NCBI RefSeq assembly: GCF_018390555.1
Contig: NZ_JAHBGB010000002.1
Coordinates: forward strand, 806,001 to 870,000
Source: Ancylobacter oerskovii
GTDB taxonomy: Bacteria > Pseudomonadota > Alphaproteobacteria > Rhizobiales > Xanthobacteraceae
Direction: 5' to 3'
Length of the DNA stretch: 64,000 nt
Every line of letters begins with the position of its first letter. Positions within the stretch are counted from its first letter, which is position 1. The notes below the pieces were generated by a model that saw nothing but the letters and a program-made list of their open reading frames with translations, did no database searches and was not told where the DNA came from. Below are positions 50,205 through 59,429 of the stretch, piece after piece. Position numbers and translations under genes: made by a program.

Positions 50205-51347
50205 GTGTCAGAACTGGGTCTGCCCGAAACGGGCGACGGCATCCTGCCGGACAGCGCCATCGTCGCGCTCCATGCCGCCGGCGCCATCCGCACCGCCTCC
50301 CCCTTCGACGGCGACCAGGTGCAGCCGGCGAGCCTGGATCTGCGCCTCGGCGACACCGCCTGGCGGATCCGCGCCAGCTTCCTGCCCGGCGCCGACGCCG
50401 ATGTCGCCGACCGGCTGTCCCGGCTCGCCTTGCACAAGCTGGACCTCGCCGGCGGCGAGGTGCTGGAGACCGGCTGCGTCTATCTGGTCGAGCTGCAGGA
50501 GGCGCTGGCGCTGCCCGCCGGCATCGCCGCCTCCACCAATCCGAAGAGCTCCACCGGCCGGCTCGACGTGTTCACTCGCGTCATCGCCGATCGCGCCCGC
50601 TCCTTCGACATCATCCCGGCCGGCTATGCCGGCAAGCTCTATCTGGAGATCAGCCCCCGCACCTTCCCGATCCTGGTGCGCAAGGGCTCGCGGCTGTCGC
50701 AGATCCGCTTCCGGCGCGGCGACGCCCGGCTCGGCGAGGCCGAGACCGCCGCGCTCAACGCCGCCGAGCGCCTCGTCGATACCCGCCTGCCGGACGTCGC
50801 CGGCGGCGGCATCGCGGTGAGCGTCGATCTGTCGGGCGCCGGTTTCGGCGGCCTGCTCGGCTTCCGCGCCAAGCGCCACACCGGCCTCATCGACGTAGAC
50901 AAGCGCGCGCAATGCGACGTCGAGGATTACTGGGAGCCGCTGGTGACGCGCGGCCGGCGCGAGCTGGTGCTCGATCCCGACGCCTTCTACATCCTCGCCT
51001 CCAAGGAGGCCGTGCATGTGCCGCCGAGCCATGCGGCGGAAATGGTGCCGTTCGATCCGCTGGTCGGCGAGTTCCGCGTCCACTATGCCGGCTTCTTCGA
51101 TCCCGGCTTCGGCCATGCGGCGGCGGGCGGGCACGCCAATGCGCATGGCGGCGCCCGCGCGGTGCTGGAGGTGCGCTCGCGCGAGGTGCCGTTCATCCTG
51201 GAGGACGGCCAGATCGTCGGCCGCCTTGTCTATGAGCGCATGCTGGCGCGGCCCCGCTCGCTCTATGGCGAGGGCCTCGGCTCCAACTACCAGGCGCAGG
51301 GGCTGAAGCTGTCCAAGCATTTCCGCCCGTGGACGCGCGAGGGGTGA
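50205..51347 (+). CDS. dcd: Bidomain 2'-deoxycytidine 5'-triphosphate deaminase
   Basis: A 380-residue dCTP deaminase of the two-domain alphaproteobacterial type, which converts dCTP to dUTP. The first half carries PASLDLRLGDTAWRI, AASTNPKSSTGRLDVFTRVIAD, PAGYAGKLYLEISPRTFPILVRKGSRLSQIRF. The second half repeats the fold: DAFYILASKEAVHVPPSHAAEM, FRVHYAGFFDPGFG, AVLEVRSREVPFILEDGQIVGRLVYERM. This fused duplication is about twice the length of the classical enzyme. GTG 50205 (VSELGLPETG) is preferred over an upstream ATG at 50085 because the earlier residues look unrelated. The gap 49889-50204 holds the riboswitch and promoters of metZ and dcd. Confidence 0.9.
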   Translation: MSELGLPETGDGILPDSAIVALHAAGAIRTASPFDGDQVQPASLDLRLGDTAWRIRASFLPGADADVADRLSRLALHKLDLAGGEVLETGCVYLVELQEALALPAGIAASTNPKSSTGRLDVFTRVIADRARSFDIIPAGYAGKLYLEISPRTFPILVRKGSRLSQIRFRRGDARLGEAETAALNAAERLVDTRLPDVAGGGIAVSVDLSGAGFGGLLGFRAKRHTGLIDVDKRAQCDVEDYWEPLVTRGRRELVLDPDAFYILASKEAVHVPPSHAAEMVPFDPLVGEFRVHYAGFFDPGFGHAAAGGHANAHGGARAVLEVRSREVPFILEDGQIVGRLVYERMLARPRSLYGEGLGSNYQAQGLKLSKHFRPWTREG

Positions 51348-51481
51348 GCCGCGGCCAGACGAAGGTCTCGGCCGGCAAACCTTTGGATATGCTCGGCAAA
51401 ACCACCGTCTGATGGTGGATGTCGCGCTGCGATGAGAGGCTCCCGGCGGTCCGAAAGGCGGACCCCAGCAGGAGCAGGATC

Positions 51482-52009
51482 ATGGCCGGAGCCATTCTTT
51501 CGCAGTCGTCCTTCACCGCGATCATCGACGCGCCGTTTGAGAAGATCGACATCCCCGCCTGGCTCTATGCGCTGCCGACCGCCGAGTACAAGCGCTGCTC
51601 GCCGGACCACATCGCCTGCGGCGCCACCTTCGCCGATGACGGCACCCGCATGTCGATCAATGTGGAGCGCATCGGCGGCGCGCTCCTGGTGCAGAACTAT
51701 GTCGAGCGCCATGCCGACCCGCACGACCTGAAGCTCGTCTCGATCACCGATGTCTTCGGCCCCCAGGGCCGCACCACCTCGGAAGTCACCTGGGAGCTCT
51801 CCGCGCGGCGGCTGGAAGACGGCCGCGTCGAATACCGCAACAGCGTCATCGCCCGCGCCACCGACGCCTTCGACGCCTTCATCAAGGAGCACGGCATCGC
51901 CTTCGCGGAGGCGGCCGCCGCCCGCCAGAAGGCCTCGTCGGTGCACAATCAGGGCGAGACGCCGCTTTTCGCCAGGAGCATCGAGAAGGCGGCATTGGCC
52001 AAGCGTTGA
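51482..52009 (+). CDS. Conserved-looking protein of unknown function
   Basis: A 175-residue soluble protein without signal peptide or membrane helix. Beta-rich stretches (FTAIIDAPFEKIDIPAWLYALP, CGATFADDGTRMSINVERIGGALLVQNYVERHA, KLVSITDVFGPQGRTTSEVTWELSARR) alternate and a C-terminal helix follows; the pattern resembles an SRPBCC/START-like fold but I cannot assign a family. AGGAG lies 8 bases upstream of the ATG, and a small hairpin GGTCCG...CGGACC (51448-51464) precedes that. It stands alone between dcd and the convergent nudC. Confidence 0.75.
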   Translation: MAGAILSQSSFTAIIDAPFEKIDIPAWLYALPTAEYKRCSPDHIACGATFADDGTRMSINVERIGGALLVQNYVERHADPHDLKLVSITDVFGPQGRTTSEVTWELSARRLEDGRVEYRNSVIARATDAFDAFIKEHGIAFAEAAAARQKASSVHNQGETPLFARSIEKAALAKR

Positions 52010-52056
52010 CGTGCCAAACGTTGACCCGCTAACCGCTCCCCTCCCGCGCGGCGGGT

Positions 52057-53043
52057 TCACCCCGCCGGCGGGTCGCGCCCCTCGACGAAGGCGCGGATGA
52101 GATGGTGGGCGATCGCCATCGGCGGCGGCGCCACCAGCCCGTCGGGATGGGTGCGGGTGAGCAGCAGGCGCGCCTCGTCGCGGTGGAACCAGCGCGCGCC
52201 TTCCAGCTCGTTGTCGTCGATGCGGATCTCCCGGCTGGCGGCCTGGAGATGGAAGCCGATCATCACCGACATCGGGAACGGCCAGGGCTGCGAGCACAGA
52301 TAGCGCGCCGCGCCGGTGCGGATGCCGGCCTCCTCCAGCGTCTCGCGCCGCGCCGCCTCCTCGAAGGTCTCGCCCGGCTCGACGAAGCCGGCGAGGCACG
52401 ACCACATGCCCGGCGCGAAGCGGGCGGAGCGGCCGAGCAGGCACTCATCGCCGTCGATGGTCAGCATGATCGCCACCGGGTCGGTGCGCGGGAAATGCTG
52501 CGCGCCGCAATGCGGGCATTCGCGCCGCCACCCCGCCTCCGCCACGGTGAGCCGGGTGCCGCAATTGGAACAGAAGCTCCGCCGCGCGTGCCAGGCCAGC
52601 ATCGCCTTGGCGCAGGCGAGCTCGGCGAGCTCGTCCGGCGGCACCAGCCCCTGCACCGCGATGGAGCGCAGGTCGGTGAGCAGGAACTCTTCCCGCTCGG
52701 CCAGCGCCCCGGCCGAAGCCGCATGCAGCGGCAGCACCATGTGCGGCACCGCCTCGCTCCCCTCGCCGTCGAGGCCGAGCAGGCAGGCCTCGCCGGTGCG
52801 CCCGCCCAGCGCCAGCGCCTCGGCCAGCGGCATGAGCGCCGAATGCGACGCCGCGGAGGCGCCTGCCGCCCGCGGCACCAGCACCACCGTCTCGCCGGCG
52901 ATCAGGCAGGCACGGGCGCGCGGGTCGGCGAGGAATTCCGGCATGCGGGCGCGCCGGTCGCTCGCGCGGTCGAGCCGGAAGGCGCTGTAGCCGAGATGCG
53001 GCCATTCGCCGAGGCCGGCGGCATCCATCTCGTCCACGCTCAC
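52057..53043 (-). CDS. nudC: NAD+ diphosphatase / NADH pyrophosphatase
   Basis: A 328-residue Nudix hydrolase that cleaves NAD(H) and can decap NAD-RNA. An N-terminal domain (1-150), a zinc ribbon with CSNC (near 158) and CPHC (near 176), then the Nudix box GFVEPGETFEEAARRETLEEAG (about 213-235) and the NudC-specific motif SQPWPFPMSVMIGFH. The overlap GTGA (53040-53043) couples it to the upstream HIT gene, giving a HIT-nudC operon for nucleotide house-cleaning. Confidence 0.94.
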   Translation of the reverse strand: MSVDEMDAAGLGEWPHLGYSAFRLDRASDRRARMPEFLADPRARACLIAGETVVLVPRAAGASAASHSALMPLAEALALGGRTGEACLLGLDGEGSEAVPHMVLPLHAASAGALAEREEFLLTDLRSIAVQGLVPPDELAELACAKAMLAWHARRSFCSNCGTRLTVAEAGWRRECPHCGAQHFPRTDPVAIMLTIDGDECLLGRSARFAPGMWSCLAGFVEPGETFEEAARRETLEEAGIRTGAARYLCSQPWPFPMSVMIGFHLQAASREIRIDDNELEGARWFHRDEARLLLTRTHPDGLVAPPPMAIAHHLIRAFVEGRDPPAG

Positions 53044-53465
53044 GCGACGTCCTCCAGCGCGGCCCTGAGCGGCGCGATCAGGTCCTGCGCCGCGGCGCTG
53101 GCATAGGGCACCGGCGAGCCACGCCCCCAGACCGGGTTCGGCCAGGCGGCATCGGCCTCGAAGCGGGCGATGACGTGGAGGTGCAGCTGCCGCACCATGT
53201 TGCCGAGCGCCGCGACGTTGAGCTTGTGGCAGTTCGTCAGCCGCTTCAGCTCCCGCGCCACCCGGTCGAGCTCATGCATCACCCCCGCGCGCACCGCCGG
53301 GTCGAGGTCGATCAGCTCGACGGCGCCGGGCACCCGCGGCACCAGGATCAGCCAGGGATAGCGGGCGTCGTTCATCAGCAGCAGCGTCGAGCGCCGCAGT
53401 TCCATGACCGGAAAGCTGTCGGCCGCGAGGCGGGGATCGAGGGCGAAGATGTCGGATGTCGTCAT
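53040..53465 (-). CDS. HIT-family nucleotide hydrolase
   Basis: A 141-residue HIT protein with the histidine triad QLHLHVIAR (about 93-101), preceded by SFPVMELRRSTLLLMNDARYPWLILVPR and ARELKRLTNCHKLNVAALGNMV. It likely hydrolyses nucleoside phosphoramidates or dinucleoside polyphosphates; the exact substrate is unknown. The triad reads HLHVIA, so only two of the three classic H positions are plain His. Upstream gene of the HIT-nudC pair. Confidence 0.88.
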   Translation of the reverse strand: MTTSDIFALDPRLAADSFPVMELRRSTLLLMNDARYPWLILVPRVPGAVELIDLDPAVRAGVMHELDRVARELKRLTNCHKLNVAALGNMVRQLHLHVIARFEADAAWPNPVWGRGSPVPYASAAAQDLIAPLRAALEDVA

Positions 53466-53537
53466 GTCGTCGTACCGTCCCGGGTCCGGTGCAAGCCGTC
53501 TGTGAGCCAGCGGTCTCTGTACAGGCCTTCTCTATAG

Positions 53538-54656
<1,119 letters not shown>

Positions 54657-54699
54657 TCCCCCGCGAAGCCCGGCCGAAAATGCCAAGAGAGCGGCAAAG

Positions 54700-54724
54700 C
54701 CCCCTCTCCCCGTGAGGGAGCGGG
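54700..54724. repeat. Degenerate CCCTCTCCCC palindrome
   Basis: CCCCTCTCCCCGTGAGGGAGCGGG between pip and the convergent PLP-enzyme gene; an incomplete copy of the dispersed family. Confidence 0.65.
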
Positions 54725-54742
54725 ATGGAAAGGGCGGCCCCT

Positions 54743-55879
54743 TTACGGCAGCGCCAGGATGCCGGTGTCGAGGAAGCGCTCTATCGCCGCGCGATGGGGC
54801 GCGATGTCGAGGCCGCTCGCGGCGAGCCAGTCGGGGTTGTAATAGGTGGCGGCATAGCGGTCGCCGCCGTCGCAGATCAGCGTCACCAGCGATCCCCGGC
54901 GCCCCTCGCGCAGCATGCCGGCGGCCAGCTGGCACAGCGCGTGGAAATTGGTGCCGGTCGAGCCGCCGACCCGGCGGAACAGCCGCTCCGACAGCACATG
55001 GGCGGCGGCGATGGAGGCGGCGTCCGGCACCCGGATCATGTGGTCGATGACGCCGGGGATGAAGGACGGCTCCACGCGCGGCCTTCCCACCCCCTCGATG
55101 CGCGAGGCGCGCGGGCAGGTCACCGAAAGATCGCCGGAATGATAGGCGTCGAAGAAGGCCGAGTTCTCGACATCGGCGACGCAGAGCCGCGTCGTCAGGT
55201 TGCGGTAGCGTATGTAGCGGCCGATGGTCGCCGAGGTGCCGCCGGTGCCGGCGCTCATCACCACCCAGTCGGGCACCGGGTCCGGCTCGGCGCCGAGCTG
55301 GCCGAAGATGCTCTCGGCGATGTTGTTGTTGCCGCGCCAGTCGGTGGCGCGCTCGGCATTGGTGAACTGGTCGAGATAGTAGCCGCCGGCCTCGGCGGCG
55401 AGCCGCGCCGCGGTGCCGTAGACCTCCGCCGGGCTGTCGACGAAATGGCAGCGCGCGCCGAAGCGCTCGATGGCCTCGACCTTGGCCGGGCTGGTGGAGC
55501 GCGGCATCACCGCGATGAAGGGCAGGCCGAGCAATTGCGCGAAATAGGCCTCGCTCACCGCGGTGGAGCCGGAGGAGGCCTCGACCAGCGTGGTGCCCTC
55601 GTCGATGCGGCCGTTGCAGATGCCGTACAGGAACAGCGAATGCGCCAGCCGGTGCTTGAGGCTGCCGGTGGTGTGGGTGGATTCGTCCTTGAGATAGACC
55701 GAGATGCCCGCCAGCCCGGTGAAGACGGGTTTCAGCAGATGCGTGTCGGCCGAGCGCCGCCGGTCGCCCTGCAGCAATTCGATGGCCCGGCGCGTCCAGG
55801 CGCGGTCGCGGCAGGCCGGCAGGGCGAAGAGGCCGACGGGAGGGTCGACGGTGTGGTCGGTGGGCTGATCCGCGCTCAT
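54743..55879 (-). CDS. PLP-dependent cysteine synthase-like enzyme (Cds1-like)
   Basis: A 378-residue fold-type II PLP enzyme: [27 protein letters not shown] with the PLP Lys, [27 protein letters not shown] (phosphate/substrate loop), [42 protein letters not shown] (PLP phosphate loop) and [17 protein letters not shown] near the C-terminus. The N-terminal RRAIELL...RRSADTHLL and the [13 protein letters not shown] block resemble mycobacterial Cds1, an L-cysteine desulfhydrase, more than CysK. Role inferred: release of sulfide from cysteine or related chemistry. ATG 55879 has only a weak Shine-Dalgarno region. Confidence 0.85.
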   Translation of the reverse strand: MSADQPTDHTVDPPVGLFALPACRDRAWTRRAIELLQGDRRRSADTHLLKPVFTGLAGISVYLKDESTHTTGSLKHRLAHSLFLYGICNGRIDEGTTLVEASSGSTAVSEAYFAQLLGLPFIAVMPRSTSPAKVEAIERFGARCHFVDSPAEVYGTAARLAAEAGGYYLDQFTNAERATDWRGNNNIAESIFGQLGAEPDPVPDWVVMSAGTGGTSATIGRYIRYRNLTTRLCVADVENSAFFDAYHSGDLSVTCPRASRIEGVGRPRVEPSFIPGVIDHMIRVPDAASIAAAHVLSERLFRRVGGSTGTNFHALCQLAAGMLREGRRGSLVTLICDGGDRYAATYYNPDWLAASGLDIAPHRAAIERFLDTGILALP

Positions 55880-55974
55880 GGGTGATGGCCGCCCTGATGA
55901 TCGCCGGCTACGAGATCCGGTTCCGCTGGCATAGCGCGCGGACGGGGGATGGACAATCGCCCCTTGGCGCCCCC

Positions 55975-56003
55975 TTGCATCGCCGGCGCATCTGCCCGAT
56001 ATA
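55975..56003 (+). promoter_or_regulatory. Sigma-70 promoter of the SRP RNA gene
   Basis: -35 TTGCAT (55975-55980), 17-base spacer, -10 GATATA (55998-56003), placing the transcription start at the first base of the RNA (about 56010). Confidence 0.75.
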
Positions 56004-56009
56004 GGCGGC

Positions 56010-56105
56010 GGGAGGTTGGCGGTGGACGAGCCACTCGCCAACCGGGTCAGGTCCGGAAGGAAGCAGCCCCAACGAGCCCGTCTCGGGTCGCATGTCAGCC
56101 TCCCA
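56010..56105 (+). ncRNA. ffs: Small SRP RNA (4.5S type)
   Basis: The core GGTCAGGTCCGGAAGGAAGCAGCCC (56044-56069; central part GTCCGGAAGGAAGCAGCC) is the universal bacterial SRP helix 8, with the GGAA tetraloop and the AAGCAG asymmetric loop bound by Ffh. The outer stem GGGAGGTTGGC (56010-56020) pairs with GTCAGCCTCCC (56094-56104). Length about 95 bases and position just before dnaX are typical. It works with Ffh to target membrane and secreted proteins. Confidence 0.97.
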
Positions 56106-56115
56106 CCCTTGCGTC

Positions 56116-56137
56116 GCCTTCCCGCTTCGGGGAAGGC
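56116..56137 (+). terminator. Hairpin after the SRP RNA
   Basis: An 8-bp stem GCCTTCCC / GGGAAGGC with a 6-base loop, 11 bases downstream of the RNA. No long T tract. The following 339 bases up to dnaX show no gene or repeat. Confidence 0.5.
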
Positions 56138-56476
56138 CTTCCCGGAAAATCGAGAGCCGCCGCCATCCGCCCCATCGCCGTGGGTCGGCTTTCTGCGCGC
56201 GCCGGCCGGGGATGCCATGTCGCCGACCGGCCGGGCGCCTGCCGCTCGCAGCACGCCCGCAAGGCCGCGCGGCAGCCTTCCCGCCGCCCTTGGGCGCGAG
56301 GCCGCGCAGAACCTCGTCGAAAGCTCCCGCCGCTTCGTCCGCGCACGGATCGACGGCGCCGAGGCCTTTGCCAGCCTGCATCGACCGGGCCGCCTCACCT
56401 CGCCTTCCCCGGATTTTTCCGTCCATCCGCCCGGCGGCGTTGCATTGCCGCCCCCCCGCGATGCTATGAAGGCACC

Positions 56477-58432
56477 ATGAGCGCGGATCGCCCCGACCTA
56501 CCCGCCGACGACGACGCCATGCCCGGCCTCGGTCTCGCCACCGTCCCGGCGGCTCCGGCCGCGACGCCCTATCGCGTGCTCGCCCGCAAGTACCGGCCGC
56601 AGACCTTCACCGATCTGATCGGGCAGGAGGCGATGGTGCGCACGCTCTCCAACGCCTTCGCGTCGGGGCGCATCGCGCAGGCCTATATCCTCACCGGCGT
56701 GCGCGGGGTGGGCAAGACCACCACCGCCCGCATCCTCGCCCGCGCGCTCAATTACGAGCCGGCGGACGGGCCGGCGGGCGGCGGCGCGCCGACGCTGGAC
56801 ATGCCCGTGCTCGGCCGCCATTGCCGCGACATCATCGAATCGCGCCATGTCGACGTGCAGGAGATGGACGCCGCCTCCAACACCGGCATCGGCGACGTGC
56901 GCGAGATCATCGAGGCGGCGCGCTACAAGCCGGTGCTGGCGCGCTACAAGGTGTTCATCATCGACGAAGTGCACATGCTCTCCACCGCGGCCTTCAACGG
57001 CCTGCTGAAGACGCTGGAGGAGCCGCCGGAGCATGTGAAGTTCGTCTTCGCCACCACCGAGATCCGCAAGGTGCCGGTGACGGTGCTCTCGCGCTGCCAG
57101 CGCTTCGACCTGCGCCGCATCGACAGCGGCGTGCTCGCCAATCACCTGCGCGGCATCTGCGAGGCGGAAGGCGTCACCATCGATGCCGAGGCGCTCAGCC
57201 TCGTCGCCCGCGCCGCCGAGGGCTCGGTGCGCGATTCGCTGTCGCTGCTCGACCAGGCGATCGCCCATGGCGGCGGCACCGTGCATGCCGAGCAGGTGCG
57301 CTCGCTGCTCGGCCTCGCCGATCGCGGCCGCGTCATCGATCTGTTCGAGGCACTGATGAAGGGCGACGTCGCCACCGCCCTCGTCGAGCTGCGCGAGCAA
57401 TACGACACCGGCGCCGACCCGGCGGTGGTGATCGCCGACCTCGCCGAGTTTACCCATCTCGTCACCCGGCTGAAGATCCTGCCGCAGGCGGCGGACGACG
57501 CGGCGCTGGTGGAGGCCGAGCGGGTGCGCGGCCGGGCGCTCGCCGAGACGCTGTCGATGCGGGTGCTGGCCCGCGCCTGGCAGATGCTGGTCAAGGGCCT
57601 CGCCGAGGTGCAGCAGGCGGCCAAGCCGATGCAGGCGGCGGAGATGGCGCTCGTCCGCCTCGCCTATGCCAGCGACCTGCCGACCCCCGACGAGGCGCTG
57701 CGCAGGCTGCGCGACACGGACGGCGCCCCGGGCGGAGGCGGCGACGCCCCCTCGCCTCGCCTCGGTGGCCCCGGCCCCGGGCCGCAGGCGCGCGGAGCCG
57801 GCCCGGCGAGCGCCGTGGCGATGCAATCGGCCCCGATTTCGAAGCAGATGGCCTCACCGGCCATCGCCGCCGCTCCGTCGGCCGCATCGTACACCGCACC
57901 GGCCTCGCATCTGGCCGTCGCCAGCCGCACCGAAGCCCCCCGCCCGGCCGTCCGCCCGGTGGAGACGGCGCCTGCCATCCGCATCGAGACCATGGCGGAC
58001 CTGGTGGCCCTCGCCTCGGCACGGCGTGACCTCAAGCTCAAGTTTTCATTGGAGAATCACGTCCGGCCGGTCGCCTTCGAGGAAGGCAAGCTGGAGATCG
58101 CCCTCACTCCCGAGGCCGGCCCGAGCCTCGTCGCCGAGCTGCAGAACAAGCTCAGCGACTGGACCGGCCGCCGCTGGCTGGTGGCCCTCTCCCGCGAAGA
58201 AGGCGAGCAAACCGTTGCGGAGAAAGCGAAATCCGCCCGCGAGACCCTGCTTTCCGACGTGCAGGCGAACCCTCTGGTGGAAGCGGTCCTCTCGCGCTTC
58301 CCGGGCGCCAAGATCGTCGATGTCCGCACCACGGCGGAGATCCCGCCCGCGCTCGACGACTATGCGAGCGACGACGAGCTCATGGCCGCCCGCGACGACG
58401 GCCCGGGCGCCGATGACGAGATCGAATTCTAA
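56477..58432 (+). CDS. dnaX: DNA polymerase III subunit gamma/tau
   Basis: A 651-residue clamp-loader ATPase. Walker [10 protein letters not shown] (74-82), Walker [10 protein letters not shown] (near 157), sensor 1 FATTEIRK and SRC motif [23 protein letters not shown] sensor 2 region, then domain III (to ~400), a Pro/Ala-rich linker and a C-terminal tau-type domain (about 490-651, [27 protein letters not shown]). The zinc-binding module between Walker A and B, usually with four Cys, is replaced by [13 protein letters not shown]...LGRHCRDII with one Cys. ATG 56477 is the only sensible start. Ffs-dnaX-ybaB order is conserved. Confidence 0.95.
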   Translation: MSADRPDLPADDDAMPGLGLATVPAAPAATPYRVLARKYRPQTFTDLIGQEAMVRTLSNAFASGRIAQAYILTGVRGVGKTTTARILARALNYEPADGPAGGGAPTLDMPVLGRHCRDIIESRHVDVQEMDAASNTGIGDVREIIEAARYKPVLARYKVFIIDEVHMLSTAAFNGLLKTLEEPPEHVKFVFATTEIRKVPVTVLSRCQRFDLRRIDSGVLANHLRGICEAEGVTIDAEALSLVARAAEGSVRDSLSLLDQAIAHGGGTVHAEQVRSLLGLADRGRVIDLFEALMKGDVATALVELREQYDTGADPAVVIADLAEFTHLVTRLKILPQAADDAALVEAERVRGRALAETLSMRVLARAWQMLVKGLAEVQQAAKPMQAAEMALVRLAYASDLPTPDEALRRLRDTDGAPGGGGDAPSPRLGGPGPGPQARGAGPASAVAMQSAPISKQMASPAIAAAPSAASYTAPASHLAVASRTEAPRPAVRPVETAPAIRIETMADLVALASARRDLKLKFSLENHVRPVAFEEGKLEIALTPEAGPSLVAELQNKLSDWTGRRWLVALSREEGEQTVAEKAKSARETLLSDVQANPLVEAVLSRFPGAKIVDVRTTAEIPPALDDYASDDELMAARDDGPGADDEIEF

Positions 58433-58470
58433 CCACCTGACAATCCACGATTTTTCTTGAGGATTTCCGC

Positions 58471-58791
58471 ATGAAAGACCTGCTTGGCATGATGTCCAAG
58501 GTGAAGGAGATGCAGGCCCGCATGGAGCAGATGCAGGCCGAGCTCGATGCCATCGAGGTCGAGGGCGTCTCCGGCGGCGGCATGGTGAAGGTGGTGATGA
58601 GCGCCAAGGGCGCACTGAAGGGCGTCACCATCGACCCCAGCCTGCTGAACCCGGAAGAAGCTGAAATCCTTGAGGATTTGATCGTCGCCGCGCATGGCGA
58701 CGCCCGCGGCAAGGGCGAGCGGCTGATCCAGGAGCGCACCCAGGCGCTCACCGCCGGCCTACCGATCCCGCCCGGTCTCAAGCTGTTCTGA
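58471..58791 (+). CDS. YbaB/EbfC nucleoid-associated protein
   Basis: A 106-residue YbaB/EbfC-family protein: an N-terminal helix (LLGMMSKVKEMQARMEQMQAELDAI), the beta-rich part VEGVSGGGMVKVVMSAKGALKGVTIDPSLLNPEEAEILEDLIVAA and a C-terminal helix. It forms dimers that bind DNA and usually sits between dnaX and recR. Here it is 38 bases after dnaX, but the next gene is a convergent TetR gene, not recR. Small, cytoplasmic. Confidence 0.93.
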   Translation: MKDLLGMMSKVKEMQARMEQMQAELDAIEVEGVSGGGMVKVVMSAKGALKGVTIDPSLLNPEEAEILEDLIVAAHGDARGKGERLIQERTQALTAGLPIPPGLKLF

Positions 58792-58802
58792 TCGCTCGCC
58801 TT

Positions 58803-59429
58803 TCAGGCGCCGTCGCCTCCCTCGATCGGGGCAAGGCCCAGCGCCCGCAGCATCGCCTCGCTGATGGCTGGCGCGTGCCGCATCAGCGGGCCGTCGAGCC
58901 GGCCATAAAGCGCGAACACCGCCGGCTGGACCAGAAGGCCCAGCACCATGGCCGCCGCCAATGCCGGCGGCTGCGGCGGCGCGGAGCCGCCGGTCTCCAG
59001 CAGCACCGCCAGTGCCGACACCGCATTGCGCTCGGGATCGTCCGGCACATGGGCGAGGTGGTCGTGCTGGTTGATGAGCAGATAGGCGAACAGCGCCGGC
59101 TCCTCGTCGAACAGTGCGCAGCCGAGCTCCACCACTCGCCCCAATTGCCGAGACAGCGGCATATCCCGCTGTTTCAGCTTGAGAATCTGCTGCGCCAGAT
59201 CGGCATAGCGCTCGAGGAACAACGCGCGCGCCAGCTCCTCCTTGGAGGGGAAATGGCGATAGAGCGCGCCTTCCGACACCCCGACGGCTTCGGCGATGTC
59301 GCGCACCGAGGTGCCCGCCACCCCGCGGGAGGCGAACAGCCGCAGCGCCGCTTCCTCGATCCGAAGGCGGGTGCGGGCGCCGCGTCCTTCCGGCCCTCGT
59401 CCTTGGGAGGGACCGCCGGGCGTGCTCAC
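58803..59429 (-). CDS. TetR-family regulator of the aas operon
   Basis: A 208-residue TetR/AcrR regulator: helix-turn-helix RIEEAALRLFASRGVAGTSVRDIAEAVGVSEGALYRHFPSKEELARALF (about 22-70) and an all-helical ligand domain. Its start overlaps the aas stop (ATGA), so it is the second gene of an aas-tetR operon. A near-perfect palindrome in front of aas (62863-62880) is the probable operator, suggesting autoregulation in response to a fatty acid or acyl ligand; the ligand is unknown. Confidence 0.9.
   Translation of the reverse strand: MSTPGGPSQGRGPEGRGARTRLRIEEAALRLFASRGVAGTSVRDIAEAVGVSEGALYRHFPSKEELARALFLERYADLAQQILKLKQRDMPLSRQLGRVVELGCALFDEEPALFAYLLINQHDHLAHVPDDPERNAVSALAVLLETGGSAPPQPPALAAAMVLGLLVQPAVFALYGRLDGPLMRHAPAISEAMLRALGLAPIEGGDGA

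Noticed and set aside
55908..56480. Open frames over the SRP RNA and the gap before dnaX
   Set aside because: The SRP RNA explains the conservation of 56010-56105; the frames have Arg/Pro/Ala-rich composition and no motif.
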